A DNA stretch of 64,000 nucleotides from Cyanobacteria bacterium M_surface_10_m1_298 (GCA_016882485.1 VGPT01000004.1:1-64000); one strand, 5' to 3'; counted from the stretch's first letter, positions 53,478-62,124 are shown. The notes: a model not told the origin generated them from the sequence alone. A program made the numbers and translations.

Positions 53478-54803
53478 TTGGCCACCCACGAAATCTTTAT
53501 GCCCGCCCTCTCCTCCACCATGACGGAGGGCAAGATCGTGGAGTGGCTCAAGAAGCCCGGAGACAAGGTGGCCCGCGGTGAGTCCGTGCTGGTTGTCGAA
53601 TCCGACAAGGCCGACATGGATGTGGAGTCCTTCAACGAGGGCTACCTGGCGGCCGTGCTGATGCCTGCCGGCAGCACCGCCCCGGTGGGCGAGACCATCG
53701 GTCTGGTGGTCGAAACCGAGGCAGAGATCGCCGAAGCCCAGGCCAAGGCCCCCAGCGCCCCTGCCGCCGCTGCAGCTGCAGCCCCAGCTCCAGCCCCTGC
53801 GGCGGCGCCAGCACCGGCCGCGGCAGCTCCTGTTCCAGCACCGGTTGCCGCCGCTCCGGTGCCGGCTCCGGCGCCGGTCGCCAACGGTCGCGTGGTGGCC
53901 AGCCCCCGGGCCAAAAAGCTTGCCAGTCAGCACGGTGTAGCCCTCGAAAGCCTGCGCGGCAGCGGCCCCCACGGGCGCATTCAGGCAGAAGACGTGGAGC
54001 GGGCCTTGGGCCTCACCGTGGCCGTGCCACGGGTGGCCGAAGGCTCGGCTCCTGCTGCCACAGGTTCAGGCAACGGTTCCGTGGCTCCTGCGGCTGCACC
54101 CGCTGGTAACGCCTTCGGTCGCCCCGGTGAGAGCGTTGCCTTCAACACCCTCCAGAACGCGGTCAACCGCAACATGGTGGCCAGCCTGGCAGTGCCCACC
54201 TTCCGCGTGGGCTACACCATCACCACCACCAAGCTCGACGCCTTCTACAAGCAGGTGAAGAGCAAGGGCGTGACGATGACCGCCCTGCTGGCCAAGGCCG
54301 TGGGCGTGGTGCTGGCCCGTCACCCTCAGGTGAATGCCGCCACCAGCGCCGATGGGTCCGCCATGGTCTATCCGGCTGCAGTGAACGTGGCCGTGGCTGT
54401 CGCGATGGAAGACGGTGGTCTGATCACCCCGGTGCTGGCCAACGCCGACAAGACTGATATCCACTCCCTGGCGCGCAACTGGGCCGATCTGGTCAGCCGT
54501 GCTCGCAGCAAGCAGCTGCAGCCCGAGGAATACAGCACAGGCACCTTCACCCTCTCCAACCTGGGCATGTTCGGAGTGGATCGCTTCGACGCGATTCTTC
54601 CTCCCGGCACCGGGGCGATCCTGGCCGTCGCTGCCTCTCGCCCCACAGTGGTCGGCGGGAAGGACGGCTCCATCCGCGTGGCCAACCAGATGCAGGTGAA
54701 CCTCACCTGTGATCACCGCGTGATCTATGGCGCCGATGCAGCTGCATTCCTCAAGGATCTGGCTCAGCTGATCGAGACCAACCCCGAGAGCCTGGCCTTC
54801 TGA
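53478..54803 (+). CDS. pdhC: Pyruvate dehydrogenase E2 (dihydrolipoamide acetyltransferase)
   Basis: This 441-residue E2 core has an N-terminal lipoyl domain ([20 protein letters not shown], lipoyl Lys near 46), an Ala/Pro-rich flexible linker (about 90-140), a peripheral-subunit-binding domain ([20 protein letters not shown]), and a catalytic domain ending [15 protein letters not shown]. Where most E2s have HRxxDG, this has HRVIYG, as I recall for cyanobacterial and chloroplast E2s. The start is TTG 53478 ([15 protein letters not shown]); an earlier TTG at 53460 adds six residues. Confidence 0.95.
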   Translation: MATHEIFMPALSSTMTEGKIVEWLKKPGDKVARGESVLVVESDKADMDVESFNEGYLAAVLMPAGSTAPVGETIGLVVETEAEIAEAQAKAPSAPAAAAAAAPAPAPAAAPAPAAAAPVPAPVAAAPVPAPAPVANGRVVASPRAKKLASQHGVALESLRGSGPHGRIQAEDVERALGLTVAVPRVAEGSAPAATGSGNGSVAPAAAPAGNAFGRPGESVAFNTLQNAVNRNMVASLAVPTFRVGYTITTTKLDAFYKQVKSKGVTMTALLAKAVGVVLARHPQVNAATSADGSAMVYPAAVNVAVAVAMEDGGLITPVLANADKTDIHSLARNWADLVSRARSKQLQPEEYSTGTFTLSNLGMFGVDRFDAILPPGTGAILAVAASRPTVVGGKDGSIRVANQMQVNLTCDHRVIYGADAAAFLKDLAQLIETNPESLAF

Positions 54804-54807
54804 TCGA

Positions 54808-55935
54808 TTGCCGTTGAGCGATCACCGCAACGCTGCGTCTGAGGACCAGCGCCTCTCGAGCTACGTCTTTGATCTGCCCGAGTCGTTCATCGCGCAACGG
54901 CCCGTTGAACCGCGCCATGCCGCCAGGCTGCTAGCGGTGGAGGGCCCTGAGGGCTGTTCACACCACACGGTCTGGAAGTTGCAGGAGCTGCTCCAACCGG
55001 GGGATCTGCTCGTGGTCAACAACACCCGGGTGCTCAAGGCTCGGCTCCAGGCGCGCCGATCCAGTGGAGGGGCGGTTGAGCTCCTGGTGCTCGAGCCTGT
55101 CCACGGCAGTGACTGGTTGTGTTTGGCGAAGCCCGCCAAACGGCTCAAACCAGGAGAGGTGCTCCTGCTGGAGCATGGGGCTGAGGCGTCGATTCCACTG
55201 GAGATCGTCTCCGTGGATGAGCCCACCGGTGGACGGGTGATGCGGTTCCCGCCGGAGTGCACCAGTGCGGAGGCGATCGAAGCGCTGCTGGCGCGCTATG
55301 GGGAGATGCCACTGCCTCCCTATATCCACCAGCACTCCGATGACGACGATCAGCGCTATCAGACGCGCTTTGCTTCAAAGCCAGGTGCGGTGGCGGCCCC
55401 CACGGCTGGGCTGCATCTGAGCGATGAGCTGCTGGTCGCCATTCGTGATCGAGGTGTGCAGATGGTCACGCTCACCCTGCATGTGGGTCTGGGCACGTTC
55501 AGACCGGTGGAAACTGAAGACCTCAGCCAGCTGGAGCTGCACAGCGAGTGGGTGGAGGTTTCAGACGACTGCGTTGAGGCCGTCGCCCGCTGCCGGGCCC
55601 GCGGCGGCCGGGTGATCGCTGTGGGCACCACTTCTGTGCGCAGCCTGGAGGCGGTGGCCCAGCTGCATGGCGGTGTGCTCAAACCCCACACCGGACCGGT
55701 GAATCTGGTGATTCAACCCGGCTATCGCTTTGCGGTGGTGCAGGGCCTGCTCACCAACTTCCACCTGCCGAAAAGTTCCTTGCTGCTGCTGGTGAGTGCC
55801 CTGATCGGCCGCCAACGCCTGCTTTCGCTCTACGAAGAAGCGAAGGCTGAGGGCTATCGCTTCTTTTCCTACGGGGATGCCATGTGGATTGCGCCTGAGG
55901 CTGTGCTGGCGAGTGCACGGCCCCACCAACCATGA
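54808..55935 (+). CDS. queA: tRNA preQ1(34) S-adenosylmethionine ribosyltransferase-isomerase
   Basis: This 375-residue enzyme makes epoxyqueuosine at tRNA position 34. The segments [80 protein letters not shown] and [19 protein letters not shown] are all family hallmarks. It starts 4 bp after pdhC at a TTG (54808 or 54814; the choice is unclear). A queuosine-precursor transporter is at 21.7 kb. Confidence 0.94.
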   Translation: MPLSDHRNAASEDQRLSSYVFDLPESFIAQRPVEPRHAARLLAVEGPEGCSHHTVWKLQELLQPGDLLVVNNTRVLKARLQARRSSGGAVELLVLEPVHGSDWLCLAKPAKRLKPGEVLLLEHGAEASIPLEIVSVDEPTGGRVMRFPPECTSAEAIEALLARYGEMPLPPYIHQHSDDDDQRYQTRFASKPGAVAAPTAGLHLSDELLVAIRDRGVQMVTLTLHVGLGTFRPVETEDLSQLELHSEWVEVSDDCVEAVARCRARGGRVIAVGTTSVRSLEAVAQLHGGVLKPHTGPVNLVIQPGYRFAVVQGLLTNFHLPKSSLLLLVSALIGRQRLLSLYEEAKAEGYRFFSYGDAMWIAPEAVLASARPHQP

Positions 55936-55963
55936 AAAAGCCCCCCGGATCCTTCCGGGGGGC
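55935..55963 (-). terminator. Rho-independent terminator of sodB
   Basis: On the minus strand, GCCCCCCGGA and TCCGGGGGGC form a 10-bp stem with a 4-nt loop, followed by TTTTT. It begins 26 nt after the sodB stop and its T-run abuts the queA stop codon. Confidence 0.9.
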
Positions 55964-55989
55964 AGTGGTGTTCCGTGGGGTTCGGACGA

Positions 55990-56589
55990 TCAGGCCGCAG
56001 CCAGGTTGGCGGACACGAAGTCCCAGTTCACCAGCTTGTCGAGGTAGGTGCTGATGTAGTCGGGGCGGCGGTTCTGGTAGTCGAGGTAGTAGGCGTGCTC
56101 CCACACATCCATGGTGAGCAGGGCCTTCTGACCGTGGGCCAGGGGCAGATCAGCGTTGCCGGTCTTGGTGACTTTCAGGGTGCCGTTGTCGAGCACCAGC
56201 CAGGCCCAGCCGCTGCCGAACTGGGTGGCGCCGGCGGCCTTGAACTCCTCAACGAACTTCTCGAAGCTGCCGAAGTCAGCGTTGATCTTGTCGAGCAGGG
56301 CGCCGCTGGGGGTGCCGCCACCACCGGGCTTGATGCACTGCCAGTAGAAGCTGTGGTTCCACACCTGGGCGGCGTTGTTGAACACACCGGCCTTGCTGGA
56401 GTCACCGGCCACGGCGGTGATGGTGTCTTCCAGGCTCTTGCCTTCCAGGTCGGTGCCAGCCACCAGATTGTTGAGGTTGGTCACGTAAGCGTTGTGGTGC
56501 TTGCCGTGGTGGAACTCAAGGGTCTGGCGGGAAATGTGGGGCTCGAGGGCATCGAGGCCGTAGGGCAGCGCGGGCAGCGTATGAGCCAT
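55990..56589 (-). CDS. sodB: Iron superoxide dismutase
   Basis: This 199-residue enzyme dismutates superoxide. The metal ligands are His27 (EFHHGKHH), His79 (QVWNHSFYW), Asp161 and His165 ([13 protein letters not shown]). The [20 protein letters not shown] segment and the Gly-rich [10 protein letters not shown] point to the Fe form rather than Mn. No signal peptide is present, so it is cytoplasmic. It has its own terminator and is probably monocistronic. Confidence 0.95.
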   Translation of the reverse strand: MAHTLPALPYGLDALEPHISRQTLEFHHGKHHNAYVTNLNNLVAGTDLEGKSLEDTITAVAGDSSKAGVFNNAAQVWNHSFYWQCIKPGGGGTPSGALLDKINADFGSFEKFVEEFKAAGATQFGSGWAWLVLDNGTLKVTKTGNADLPLAHGQKALLTMDVWEHAYYLDYQNRRPDYISTYLDKLVNWDFVSANLAAA

Positions 56590-56673
56590 GAAACGAGGGA
56601 TCGTGCTGTTGGATGCCCGGACATGTGCCGGACGGCGGCGGCATCCTAACGATCACTCGAGGTTTCGATAGTC

Positions 56674-56704
56674 GCGAGAACCGCACTCTTGGCACGGTTC
56701 TCGC
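56674..56704. other. 10-bp stem-loop after the FKBP gene
   Basis: GCGAGAACCG and CGGTTCTCGC pair perfectly around an 11-nt loop, directly downstream of the FKBP stop. No T-run follows on either strand. It may be an mRNA 3'-end structure. Confidence 0.4.
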
Positions 56705-56711
56705 TGGCGGT

Positions 56712-57326
56712 TCAGCTCTTGATTTCCAGCAGTTCCACCTCAAAGATCAAGGTGGCGTTGGGGGGGATCACGCCGCCGGCACCCCGCTCGCCGTAGGCCA
56801 GATCAGGGGGGATCACCAGCTTGCGCTTGCCACCCACCTGCATGCCGGCGACACCTTCATCCCAGCCCTTGATCACCCGACCGGCGCCCAGAGGAAAGGA
56901 GAACGGTCCGCGGCCGTAGCTGCTGTCGAATTCCTTGCCGTTCTCGAGGGTGCCGCGGTAGTTCACCACCACCAGCTGACCAGAGCTGGCTTCGGGGCCG
57001 TCGCCGATCACCAGGTCCGTGATGCGCAACCCGCTGGGGGTCATCCGTTCTTTGGCCGCAGTCATTTCTCCTCCGAGGGCTGAGGCCCCACTGTCGGCGA
57101 TCAGGTCGCTCGACACGTCGCTGGCCATGGTGAACAGGCTGGGGTTGGGATCTTCAGGATCGAGCTCAAAGGTGCTCGACACTGCAGCCGGAGCGGAGAT
57201 CACGGCCTGAGACACCGCGGGGCGCGACACAGCAGCCTCCACGGTGGAGGGGGAGACGATCTGACTCACGAGGGCGAGTAGAAGGCAGCCCACGCACACA
57301 GCTGAGCTGATCAAGATGTCTCGCAT
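56712..57326 (-). CDS. FKBP-type peptidyl-prolyl isomerase, exported
   Basis: This 204-residue protein has an N-terminal hydrophobic segment (about 4-24, [18 protein letters not shown]) as signal or anchor, and an Ala/Ser-rich spacer. A C-terminal FKBP domain (about 110-204) has [40 protein letters not shown] and [20 protein letters not shown]. It should isomerise X-Pro bonds in the periplasm or thylakoid lumen. sodB lies 122 bp further downstream on the same strand. Confidence 0.92.
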   Translation of the reverse strand: MRDILISSAVCVGCLLLALVSQIVSPSTVEAAVSRPAVSQAVISAPAAVSSTFELDPEDPNPSLFTMASDVSSDLIADSGASALGGEMTAAKERMTPSGLRITDLVIGDGPEASSGQLVVVNYRGTLENGKEFDSSYGRGPFSFPLGAGRVIKGWDEGVAGMQVGGKRKLVIPPDLAYGERGAGGVIPPNATLIFEVELLEIKS

Positions 57327-57373
57327 GGGTGAATCGAAGTCGCCGATGCGGCGATTCTGACCCAGCCCCCCGG

Positions 57374-57715
57374 TTAGTCAGGGATCTCCCAGCGGCCTTG
57401 CTGTTGACGGAGCTGTTGCTCAAGTCGATCGATCCGGCCCCGCAGTTCATCCACCTCCCGTTGCCTCGCCAGGCCCAGGTCCTGCAACAGGTGATCGAGA
57501 TTGCGCTCCACCTGTCGCTCGGTTTGCTTCTCCAGCTCTGGGTTCTCGCCCCGCAGGCTGGCGAGCACGTCGTCCACCAGGGCGCTGGCTTGAGAGGGAT
57601 CGAGGCGTCCGCTGCTCACCCAGGCCTGGGTGACGCCGCGCAGACGTTCCGCCACGAGGGAGGTGGTGCCAAGGCCGCGCAGCAGCAGTTGCTGCAGGGG
57701 TCTGCTGGGGTCCAT
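57374..57715 (-). CDS. Phasin-like helical protein
   Basis: This 113-residue protein is almost entirely helical: [20 protein letters not shown] and [19 protein letters not shown] start it, and a C-terminal coiled coil ([20 protein letters not shown]) ends it. It resembles the small cyanobacterial 'phasin family' or PhaE-like proteins often found without PHA genes. The ATG at 57715 is preferred to one at 57766, which would overlap lnt. It is divergent from lnt. Confidence 0.72.
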   Translation of the reverse strand: MDPSRPLQQLLLRGLGTTSLVAERLRGVTQAWVSSGRLDPSQASALVDDVLASLRGENPELEKQTERQVERNLDHLLQDLGLARQREVDELRGRIDRLEQQLRQQQGRWEIPD

Positions 57716-57758
57716 GGGTCGATGGGCTCTGTCAGAACCTTGACGCTCTTTAAGGTCG

Positions 57759-59216
57759 ATGGCCATGGCAGAGAACCGGCAGCTCTGGTGGACCGTCGCA
57801 GCGGCGTCAGGGCTGTTGGCGGGGTGGTCGTTGCCGCCGGTGGGGTGTCCGCCTCTGCTTTGGCTTGCGTTGGTTCCCCTCTGGGCTCTGAGCCCTGGCC
57901 AGGGCGCCCTGTGGGGCGCGATGGCGGTTTTGATCAGTCACCGCTGGTTGCTGTGGCTGCATCCACTCGATTGGGTGGGGGTGCCCTTGCCCTTGAGCCT
58001 CCCCGTCTGCTTGCTGCTGTGGCTGGGGTGCGCGCTGCTCGGGGCCCTGTTGGTGGGCAGCTGGCGCTGGCTGGTGGGTCGCTTGGGGGTGGAGCGCTTC
58101 GCGTCGGCCTTGCTTGCTGCAGCCCTCTGGGGCCTGGCTGAGGTCTGGCTGGCCCGGGGGCCACTGTTTTGGCTGGGGCTTGGATCAGCAGTGCTGCCCG
58201 GCGATCGCGCGCTGGCGGGATTGGCCCAGCTGGTAGGAGCGGGCGGGCTGGCGATGCTGCAGCTCTTGATCGCCTGGGGGCTCTGGCAGGGATGCACGCG
58301 GCGTCGTGCTGCTCGGCGTTGGCTGGTGGGATGGATGCTGGCGCTCGTGCTGCTCCATGCCCTGGGTTGGCAGCAGCTGCGTGCCGATCCCGCGGGTGAT
58401 CGGGCGGCGAAGCCGGAGAGGGTGATGGTGCTGCAACCCGCCATCCCCACCCGGGAGAAGTTCAGTTGGATCCAGCAACGTTCCCTGCAGGAGCAGTTGC
58501 TTGCAGCACTGGAGCAGGCGCAGGAAAGAGAGGCTGATCTGCTGGTGCTGCCCGAGGGTGCGCTGGCGTTGGGGCAGGACCTGCCCACGGCTCCGGCGCT
58601 CGAGGTGCTCAGTGGAGGCTTCCGTCAGCAGGGGATTGAGCTGCGCAGCGCCCTGCTGCAGTTTCCCCCTGGAGCCAGTGAGGCCCAGGGCGCCCTCGAC
58701 AAACATCGCCTGGTTCCTCTGGGGGAATGGATTCCCGGCAGCGGGCTGTTGGGCTGGGCGGGGCTCTCCGCAGTGGGAGGCGTGTCGCCTGGGGACGCCT
58801 CTCGGCTGTTGCCCCGCGCCGATGGATCCCTGGCGGTCGCCATTTGCTACGAGCTCTCCGATGGCGCGAGCCTGGTTTCAGCCAGTCGCCATGGGGCGGG
58901 CTGGATTCTGGCCAGTGCGAACCTCGATCCCTATCCCCTGCAGTTGCAGCAGCAGTTCCGAGCTCTGGCGCAGCTGCGGGCGATCGAGGCCAGTCGCTGG
59001 CTGGTCAGTGCGGCCAATACCGGGCCCAGCCTGGTGGTGAATCCAGAGGGAGTCGTGCTCCAGCAACTGAGATCAGGGCAGCCGGGGACCCTGCTCAGCG
59101 CGGTCATCCCCCGGGATCTGATCACGCCCTACGCCCGCTGGGGAGAGTTTCCCCTGCTCCTGCTGGCCGTAGTCGCCGGCCTGCACTTGACCTGGTCTCG
59201 CGTGCGACAATCTTGA
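57759..59216 (+). CDS. lnt: Apolipoprotein N-acyltransferase
   Basis: This 485-residue membrane enzyme N-acylates lipoproteins. It has about six N-terminal transmembrane helices (to ~210), then a nitrilase-fold domain with the catalytic triad Glu in LLVLPEGALALGQD, Lys in GALDKHRLVPLGEWIPGS, and Cys in VAICYELSDGASLV. A final TM helix follows (LLLAVVAGLHLTW). Lnt substrates are outer-membrane lipoproteins, matching the Omp85/Lpx genes of this window. Confidence 0.93.
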   Translation: MAMAENRQLWWTVAAASGLLAGWSLPPVGCPPLLWLALVPLWALSPGQGALWGAMAVLISHRWLLWLHPLDWVGVPLPLSLPVCLLLWLGCALLGALLVGSWRWLVGRLGVERFASALLAAALWGLAEVWLARGPLFWLGLGSAVLPGDRALAGLAQLVGAGGLAMLQLLIAWGLWQGCTRRRAARRWLVGWMLALVLLHALGWQQLRADPAGDRAAKPERVMVLQPAIPTREKFSWIQQRSLQEQLLAALEQAQEREADLLVLPEGALALGQDLPTAPALEVLSGGFRQQGIELRSALLQFPPGASEAQGALDKHRLVPLGEWIPGSGLLGWAGLSAVGGVSPGDASRLLPRADGSLAVAICYELSDGASLVSASRHGAGWILASANLDPYPLQLQQQFRALAQLRAIEASRWLVSAANTGPSLVVNPEGVVLQQLRSGQPGTLLSAVIPRDLITPYARWGEFPLLLLAVVAGLHLTWSRVRQS

Positions 59217-59223
59217 GACTTTC

Positions 59224-59763
59224 TTGAGATTGCTCTTGGGGGTTGCCGCTCGCCGCTGCGCTCTGCTGGTCGGGTTGCTCGGCTGGGCGGCGTTGCCCGC
59301 CTGGGCCTCCAGTGAGCGCCTGCTCGATCAGGTGCGAGAGATCGGCGTCGTGGTGGTGGAGAGCTCAAATTGTCTGGGGCCGAAGCAGTTGGCCACCTAC
59401 AACATGGGAGCGAATCTGCTCTGCCTGAGTCCGGCGTTGCGGCGTGATCCGCTGCAGCAGGCCAAGGTGATCCAGCACGAACTGGTGCATGTCATTCAGG
59501 ATTGCCTCGACGGGCTGGACACCCCCACGTCCCTGAGCCTCGCCGAGGGGTTGCGTGCCAGCTCCAGCCTCAGTGCTGGCCAGGTGAATGGATTCTTCCT
59601 GCAGCACTTGCGCCGGCAAGGCAATCTCCAGCATGTGGTGGCCGCCACCGCCTCGCTCCCTCAGGACTCCAAGCAGCGGGAGTTTGAGGCCTATGCCCTC
59701 CAGGGTGACGCCCAGATGGTGGAGTACCTGTTGAAGCAAACCTGTCGCCGGCCGCGGTCTTGA
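59224..59763 (+). CDS. Secreted protein with HExxH motif
   Basis: This 179-residue protein starts with TTG and has a signal peptide (about 1-28, LVGLLGWAALPAWA). The mature part has HELVH at 85-89 (His85, Glu86, His89), a zinc-peptidase-type motif, followed by VIQDCLDGLDTPTSLSLAEG. It contains three further Cys residues (50, 67, 174) besides Cys94. Peptidase activity is inferred from the motif only; no family is recognised. It begins 7 bp after lnt and is probably co-transcribed. Confidence 0.78.
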   Translation: MRLLLGVAARRCALLVGLLGWAALPAWASSERLLDQVREIGVVVVESSNCLGPKQLATYNMGANLLCLSPALRRDPLQQAKVIQHELVHVIQDCLDGLDTPTSLSLAEGLRASSSLSAGQVNGFFLQHLRRQGNLQHVVAATASLPQDSKQREFEAYALQGDAQMVEYLLKQTCRRPRS

Positions 59764-59885
59764 TGAGGATTGCTTCTAGGTAATTGCGCGCAAGTCTGAA
59801 TACTTAATCTCGCAATTGTGTGCCATTTGGCACTGGAAGAAGGGGCTAGACCGGAGTTAGGAAGAGAGGAGTCGCCGCCGCTTCA
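59764..59885. promoter_or_regulatory. AT-rich leader before a microprotein candidate
   Basis: This 122-bp stretch is distinctly AT-richer than its surroundings. It holds a 7-bp inverted repeat AATTGCG (59782-59788) / CGCAATT (59811-59817), a TACTTAATCT segment that may be a -10 region (59801-59810), and TGCCATTTGGCA (59821-59832), a small hairpin. Confidence 0.4.
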
Positions 59886-60050
59886 GTGGTTACTTACCCC
59901 TGCTGTTCAGCTTGCAAGAACTTCATCCTTGCCGGGGGAGTGGGCGTCTGCCGCTGCTGGCGAATGATGATGAGTCTTGAGGAGGCCAAGGCCCAGGTGC
60001 GCTGCCCCTACTGGTCCCGCGCAGAGGCGGAGGAGGCCTGGCCGGCTTGA
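59886..60050 (+). CDS. Cysteine-rich microprotein candidate
   Basis: A 54-codon frame opens with GTG: VVTYPCCSACKNFILAGGVG, then VCRCWRMMMSLEEAKAQVRC and PYWSRAEAEEAWPA. It has six Cys in a CC-x2-C ... C-x-C ... C pattern, suited to a zinc or redox knot. An AGGAG lies about 14 nt upstream of the GTG, which is a little far. An in-frame TAG bounds it on the left. Function unknown, and it could be a chance frame. Confidence 0.38.
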   Translation: MVTYPCCSACKNFILAGGVGVCRCWRMMMSLEEAKAQVRCPYWSRAEAEEAWPA

Positions 60051-60060
60051 GCCTTGAGAC

Positions 60061-60264
60061 TTGAATCGGTGCCGTGAATCACCGCCGGATGTGCCGCAGT
60101 TGCCTGCCGTCTGCTTTGGGCTGGTCGAGCCTGGTGCACTGAATCCAGAGCTGGCCCCCATGCCTGATGGACTGTCCCTCACGGCGATCCTGCTGTATCT
60201 GACGGCCCGCTGGGTCTATGCCCATTGGCTGGAGCGGGGGCCCGCTGCAGGCGGTAGGTCTTGA
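60061..60264 (+). CDS. Doubtful small hydrophobic ORF
   Basis: This 67-codon TTG frame has an unconvincing N-terminal half. From an internal ATG at 60160 it encodes 34 residues with one transmembrane-like stretch (MPDGLSLTAILLYLTARWVY, then AHWLERG). If anything is real it is that short membrane peptide. No match to a known photosystem or b6f small subunit is recognised. Confidence 0.25.
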   Translation: MNRCRESPPDVPQLPAVCFGLVEPGALNPELAPMPDGLSLTAILLYLTARWVYAHWLERGPAAGGRS

Positions 60265-60294
60265 ACGCAGTTTCGCGTGGGCCTGGAAACAACA

Positions 60295-60323
60295 AAAGCC
60301 CCTGGCGAAGAACCAGGGGCTTT
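60295..60323 (-). terminator. Terminator of the tRNA-Ala gene
   Basis: AAAGCCCCTGG and CCAGGGGCTTT form an 11-bp stem with a 7-nt loop, 12 nt past the tRNA 3' end. On the minus strand the stem ends in TTT(T)G. The A/T ends are symmetrical, so it could act in both directions. Confidence 0.78.
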
Positions 60324-60334
60324 GTGTTCGTGAA

Positions 60335-60407
60335 TGGAGCCAAGGAGACTCGAACTCCTGACCCCCTGCATGCCATGCAGGTGCTCTACCAGCTGAGCTA
60401 TGGCCCC
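60335..60407 (-). tRNA. tRNA-Ala (GGC)
   Basis: On the minus strand the acceptor GGGGCCA/TGGCTCC (one G-U) frames a D arm with AGCTCAGCTGGTAGAGC, an anticodon stem CCTGC/GCAGG with loop ATGGCAT (anticodon GGC), and a T arm with GTTCGAGTC. CCA is not encoded. The discriminator base is A. Confidence 0.95.
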
Positions 60408-60496
60408 GTAGGTATCGATTGACTGCACTGGCGCTGGTCGCCAGGGCTGGCCCGAAGGCCGCGTCGCCGATGCAAAGAGCTTACACCGCAGAGGGT

Positions 60497-61123
60497 TTAA
60501 ACCTGGCGCCAGACCGCCACCAGCTTTCCCTGGATCGCAATCTGATCGGCGTCCACCAGGATCGGTTCGTAGGCAGGGTTGGCAGCTTCCAGGCGCACCT
60601 GACGACCATCGCGGTGGAAGTGCTTCAGGGTGGTGCCGCTGCCGGGCACCAGGGCGCTCACGATCGTGCCCTCCTTCAGGCGGCTGGGTTCATTCACCGG
60701 CTCCATCAGCACCACGTCGCCATCGGCGATGTGGGCATCCACCATCGAGTCGCCGTTCACGGTCAGGGCAAACAGGCCCCGGGTGGCCAGAACAGGCTCC
60801 AGGTCGAGTCGCTCCTCCACATCGTCGAAGGTTTCCACCAGGCCGCCGGCCGCCACGGCCCCGAGCACCGGGATGCCTCCGCCCAGGGCGTCACCGAGCA
60901 GCTGAAGAGTGCGGGCTTGACCCTCCTGCCAGGTGATCCAGCCCTTCTGTTGCAGATGGCGCAGCCGGCTCTGGATCGGGGCGGGAGAGCGCAGGCCCAT
61001 CGCCTCCATCATTTGGCGGATCGAGGGGCTATGGCGATGCACCCCGATGTAGTCAGAGAGCCAGTCGTAGAGCTCTTGCTGGGCGGTGGTGAGGGGCTCG
61101 GGCGATCCTGCGGGCACCGGCAA
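60497..61123 (-). CDS. lexA: LexA repressor
   Basis: This 208-residue transcriptional repressor has an N-terminal winged helix (LTTAQQELYDWLSDYIGVHR, SPSIRQMMEAMGLRSPAPIQ) and a C-terminal latent protease. The cleavage bond is Ala92-Gly93 in GAVAAGGLVE, and the Ser126 (VNGDSMVDAHIADGD) / Lys167 (GTTLKHF) dyad is intact. A RecA-stimulated SOS switch is therefore plausible, unlike the LexA of some freshwater cyanobacteria that has lost these residues. A LexA-box-like operator lies 15 bp upstream of its start. Confidence 0.93.
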   Translation of the reverse strand: MPVPAGSPEPLTTAQQELYDWLSDYIGVHRHSPSIRQMMEAMGLRSPAPIQSRLRHLQQKGWITWQEGQARTLQLLGDALGGGIPVLGAVAAGGLVETFDDVEERLDLEPVLATRGLFALTVNGDSMVDAHIADGDVVLMEPVNEPSRLKEGTIVSALVPGSGTTLKHFHRDGRQVRLEAANPAYEPILVDADQIAIQGKLVAVWRQV

Positions 61124-61137
61124 TGCAGATGTTCGTC

Positions 61138-61151
61138 AATACATATGTACC
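61138..61151 (-). promoter_or_regulatory. LexA box upstream of lexA
   Basis: Read on the minus strand, GGTACATATGTATT matches 12 of 14 positions of the cyanobacterial SOS box AGTACWNWTGTACT. It lies 15 bp before the lexA start codon, inside the 56-bp gap after argF, as expected for autoregulation. Confidence 0.65.
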
Positions 61152-61179
61152 GCTCGCCGGCTGTCTTGGCAAGGCTCGC

Positions 61180-62124
61180 CTAGCTGAGCAAGGCCGCCAA
61201 CAGGGCCTGCTGGGCGTGGAGGCGGTTCTCGGCTTGATCGAAGATCCGGCTGCTGCTGCCTTCCATCGCTCCTGAGCTGATTTCCAGACCCCTGTAGGCC
61301 GGCAGGCAGTGCAGCACGATCGCTCGGGCATCGGCTTCTGCGACCAGATCCTCGTTGAGGCACCAGCCGCTGAAGGCCTGCTTCCGTTCACCCTTTTCCT
61401 CTTCCTGTCCCATGGAGGCCCACACGTCGGTGTAGAGGGCATGGGCGCCGCGCACGGCACTCACCGGGTCATGGACCACCTCGATGCTGCAGCCCTCCCC
61501 CGCTAGAGCGCGTGATTGTTGCAGCACCGCTTCGGAGGGCGCATAGCCCTGAGGGCAGCCGATGCGCACATTCACCCCCAGCAGGGCCCCGCAGAGCATC
61601 AGGGAGTGGGCCACGTTGTTGCCGTCTCCCACGTAGGAGAGGGTTAAACCATCCACAGCTCCAAAGGCTTCCCGCAGGGTCAGGTAGTCCGCGAGGGCCT
61701 GGCAGGGGTGCTCCAGATCAGTGAGGGCATTCACCACCGGAATCGAGGCCCAGTGTGCGTACTCCTCCAGCTCCTCCTGGGCGAAGGTGCGAATGGAGAG
61801 GGCGTCCACATAGCGGCTCAGCACCCGGGCGGTGTCGGCCACCGGTTCCCCTCGCCCCACCTGGGACACTTGGGGGTTGAGGTCGATGGTCTGGCCCCCC
61901 AGGCGGGCCATGGCCACGGTGAAGCTCACCCGGGTGCGGGTGGACGCCTTGCTGAAAATCAGGCCCAGCACCTTGCCGCTGAGGTCGATGCTCATCCGGC
62001 CGGCCTTCAGGTCAGCGGCCAGATCCAGAAGGGCGGTGGTCTGCTCCCCGCTCACATCGGCCGACGACAGGAAGTCGTGTCCGCTCAGATCGGCGAGGGA
62101 GGGATAGCCGCTGAGGGCAGCCAT
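61180..62124 (-). CDS. argF: Ornithine carbamoyltransferase
   Basis: This 314-residue enzyme makes citrulline from ornithine and carbamoyl phosphate. The carbamoyl-phosphate motif FSKASTRTRVSFTVAMARLG (near 59-78), PVVNALTDLEHPCQALADYL (HPCQ), and the ornithine Cys segment IVLHCLPAYRG are present. Length is normal. It is upstream of lexA on the same strand but a separate lexA operator lies between them. Confidence 0.96.
   Translation of the reverse strand: MAALSGYPSLADLSGHDFLSSADVSGEQTTALLDLAADLKAGRMSIDLSGKVLGLIFSKASTRTRVSFTVAMARLGGQTIDLNPQVSQVGRGEPVADTARVLSRYVDALSIRTFAQEELEEYAHWASIPVVNALTDLEHPCQALADYLTLREAFGAVDGLTLSYVGDGNNVAHSLMLCGALLGVNVRIGCPQGYAPSEAVLQQSRALAGEGCSIEVVHDPVSAVRGAHALYTDVWASMGQEEEKGERKQAFSGWCLNEDLVAEADARAIVLHCLPAYRGLEISSGAMEGSSSRIFDQAENRLHAQQALLAALLS

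Noticed and set aside
53740-53890. Repetitive GCC/CCA tract that looks like a tandem repeat
   Set aside because: It encodes the Ala/Pro flexible linker of the pyruvate dehydrogenase E2 protein, so it is explained by protein structure.
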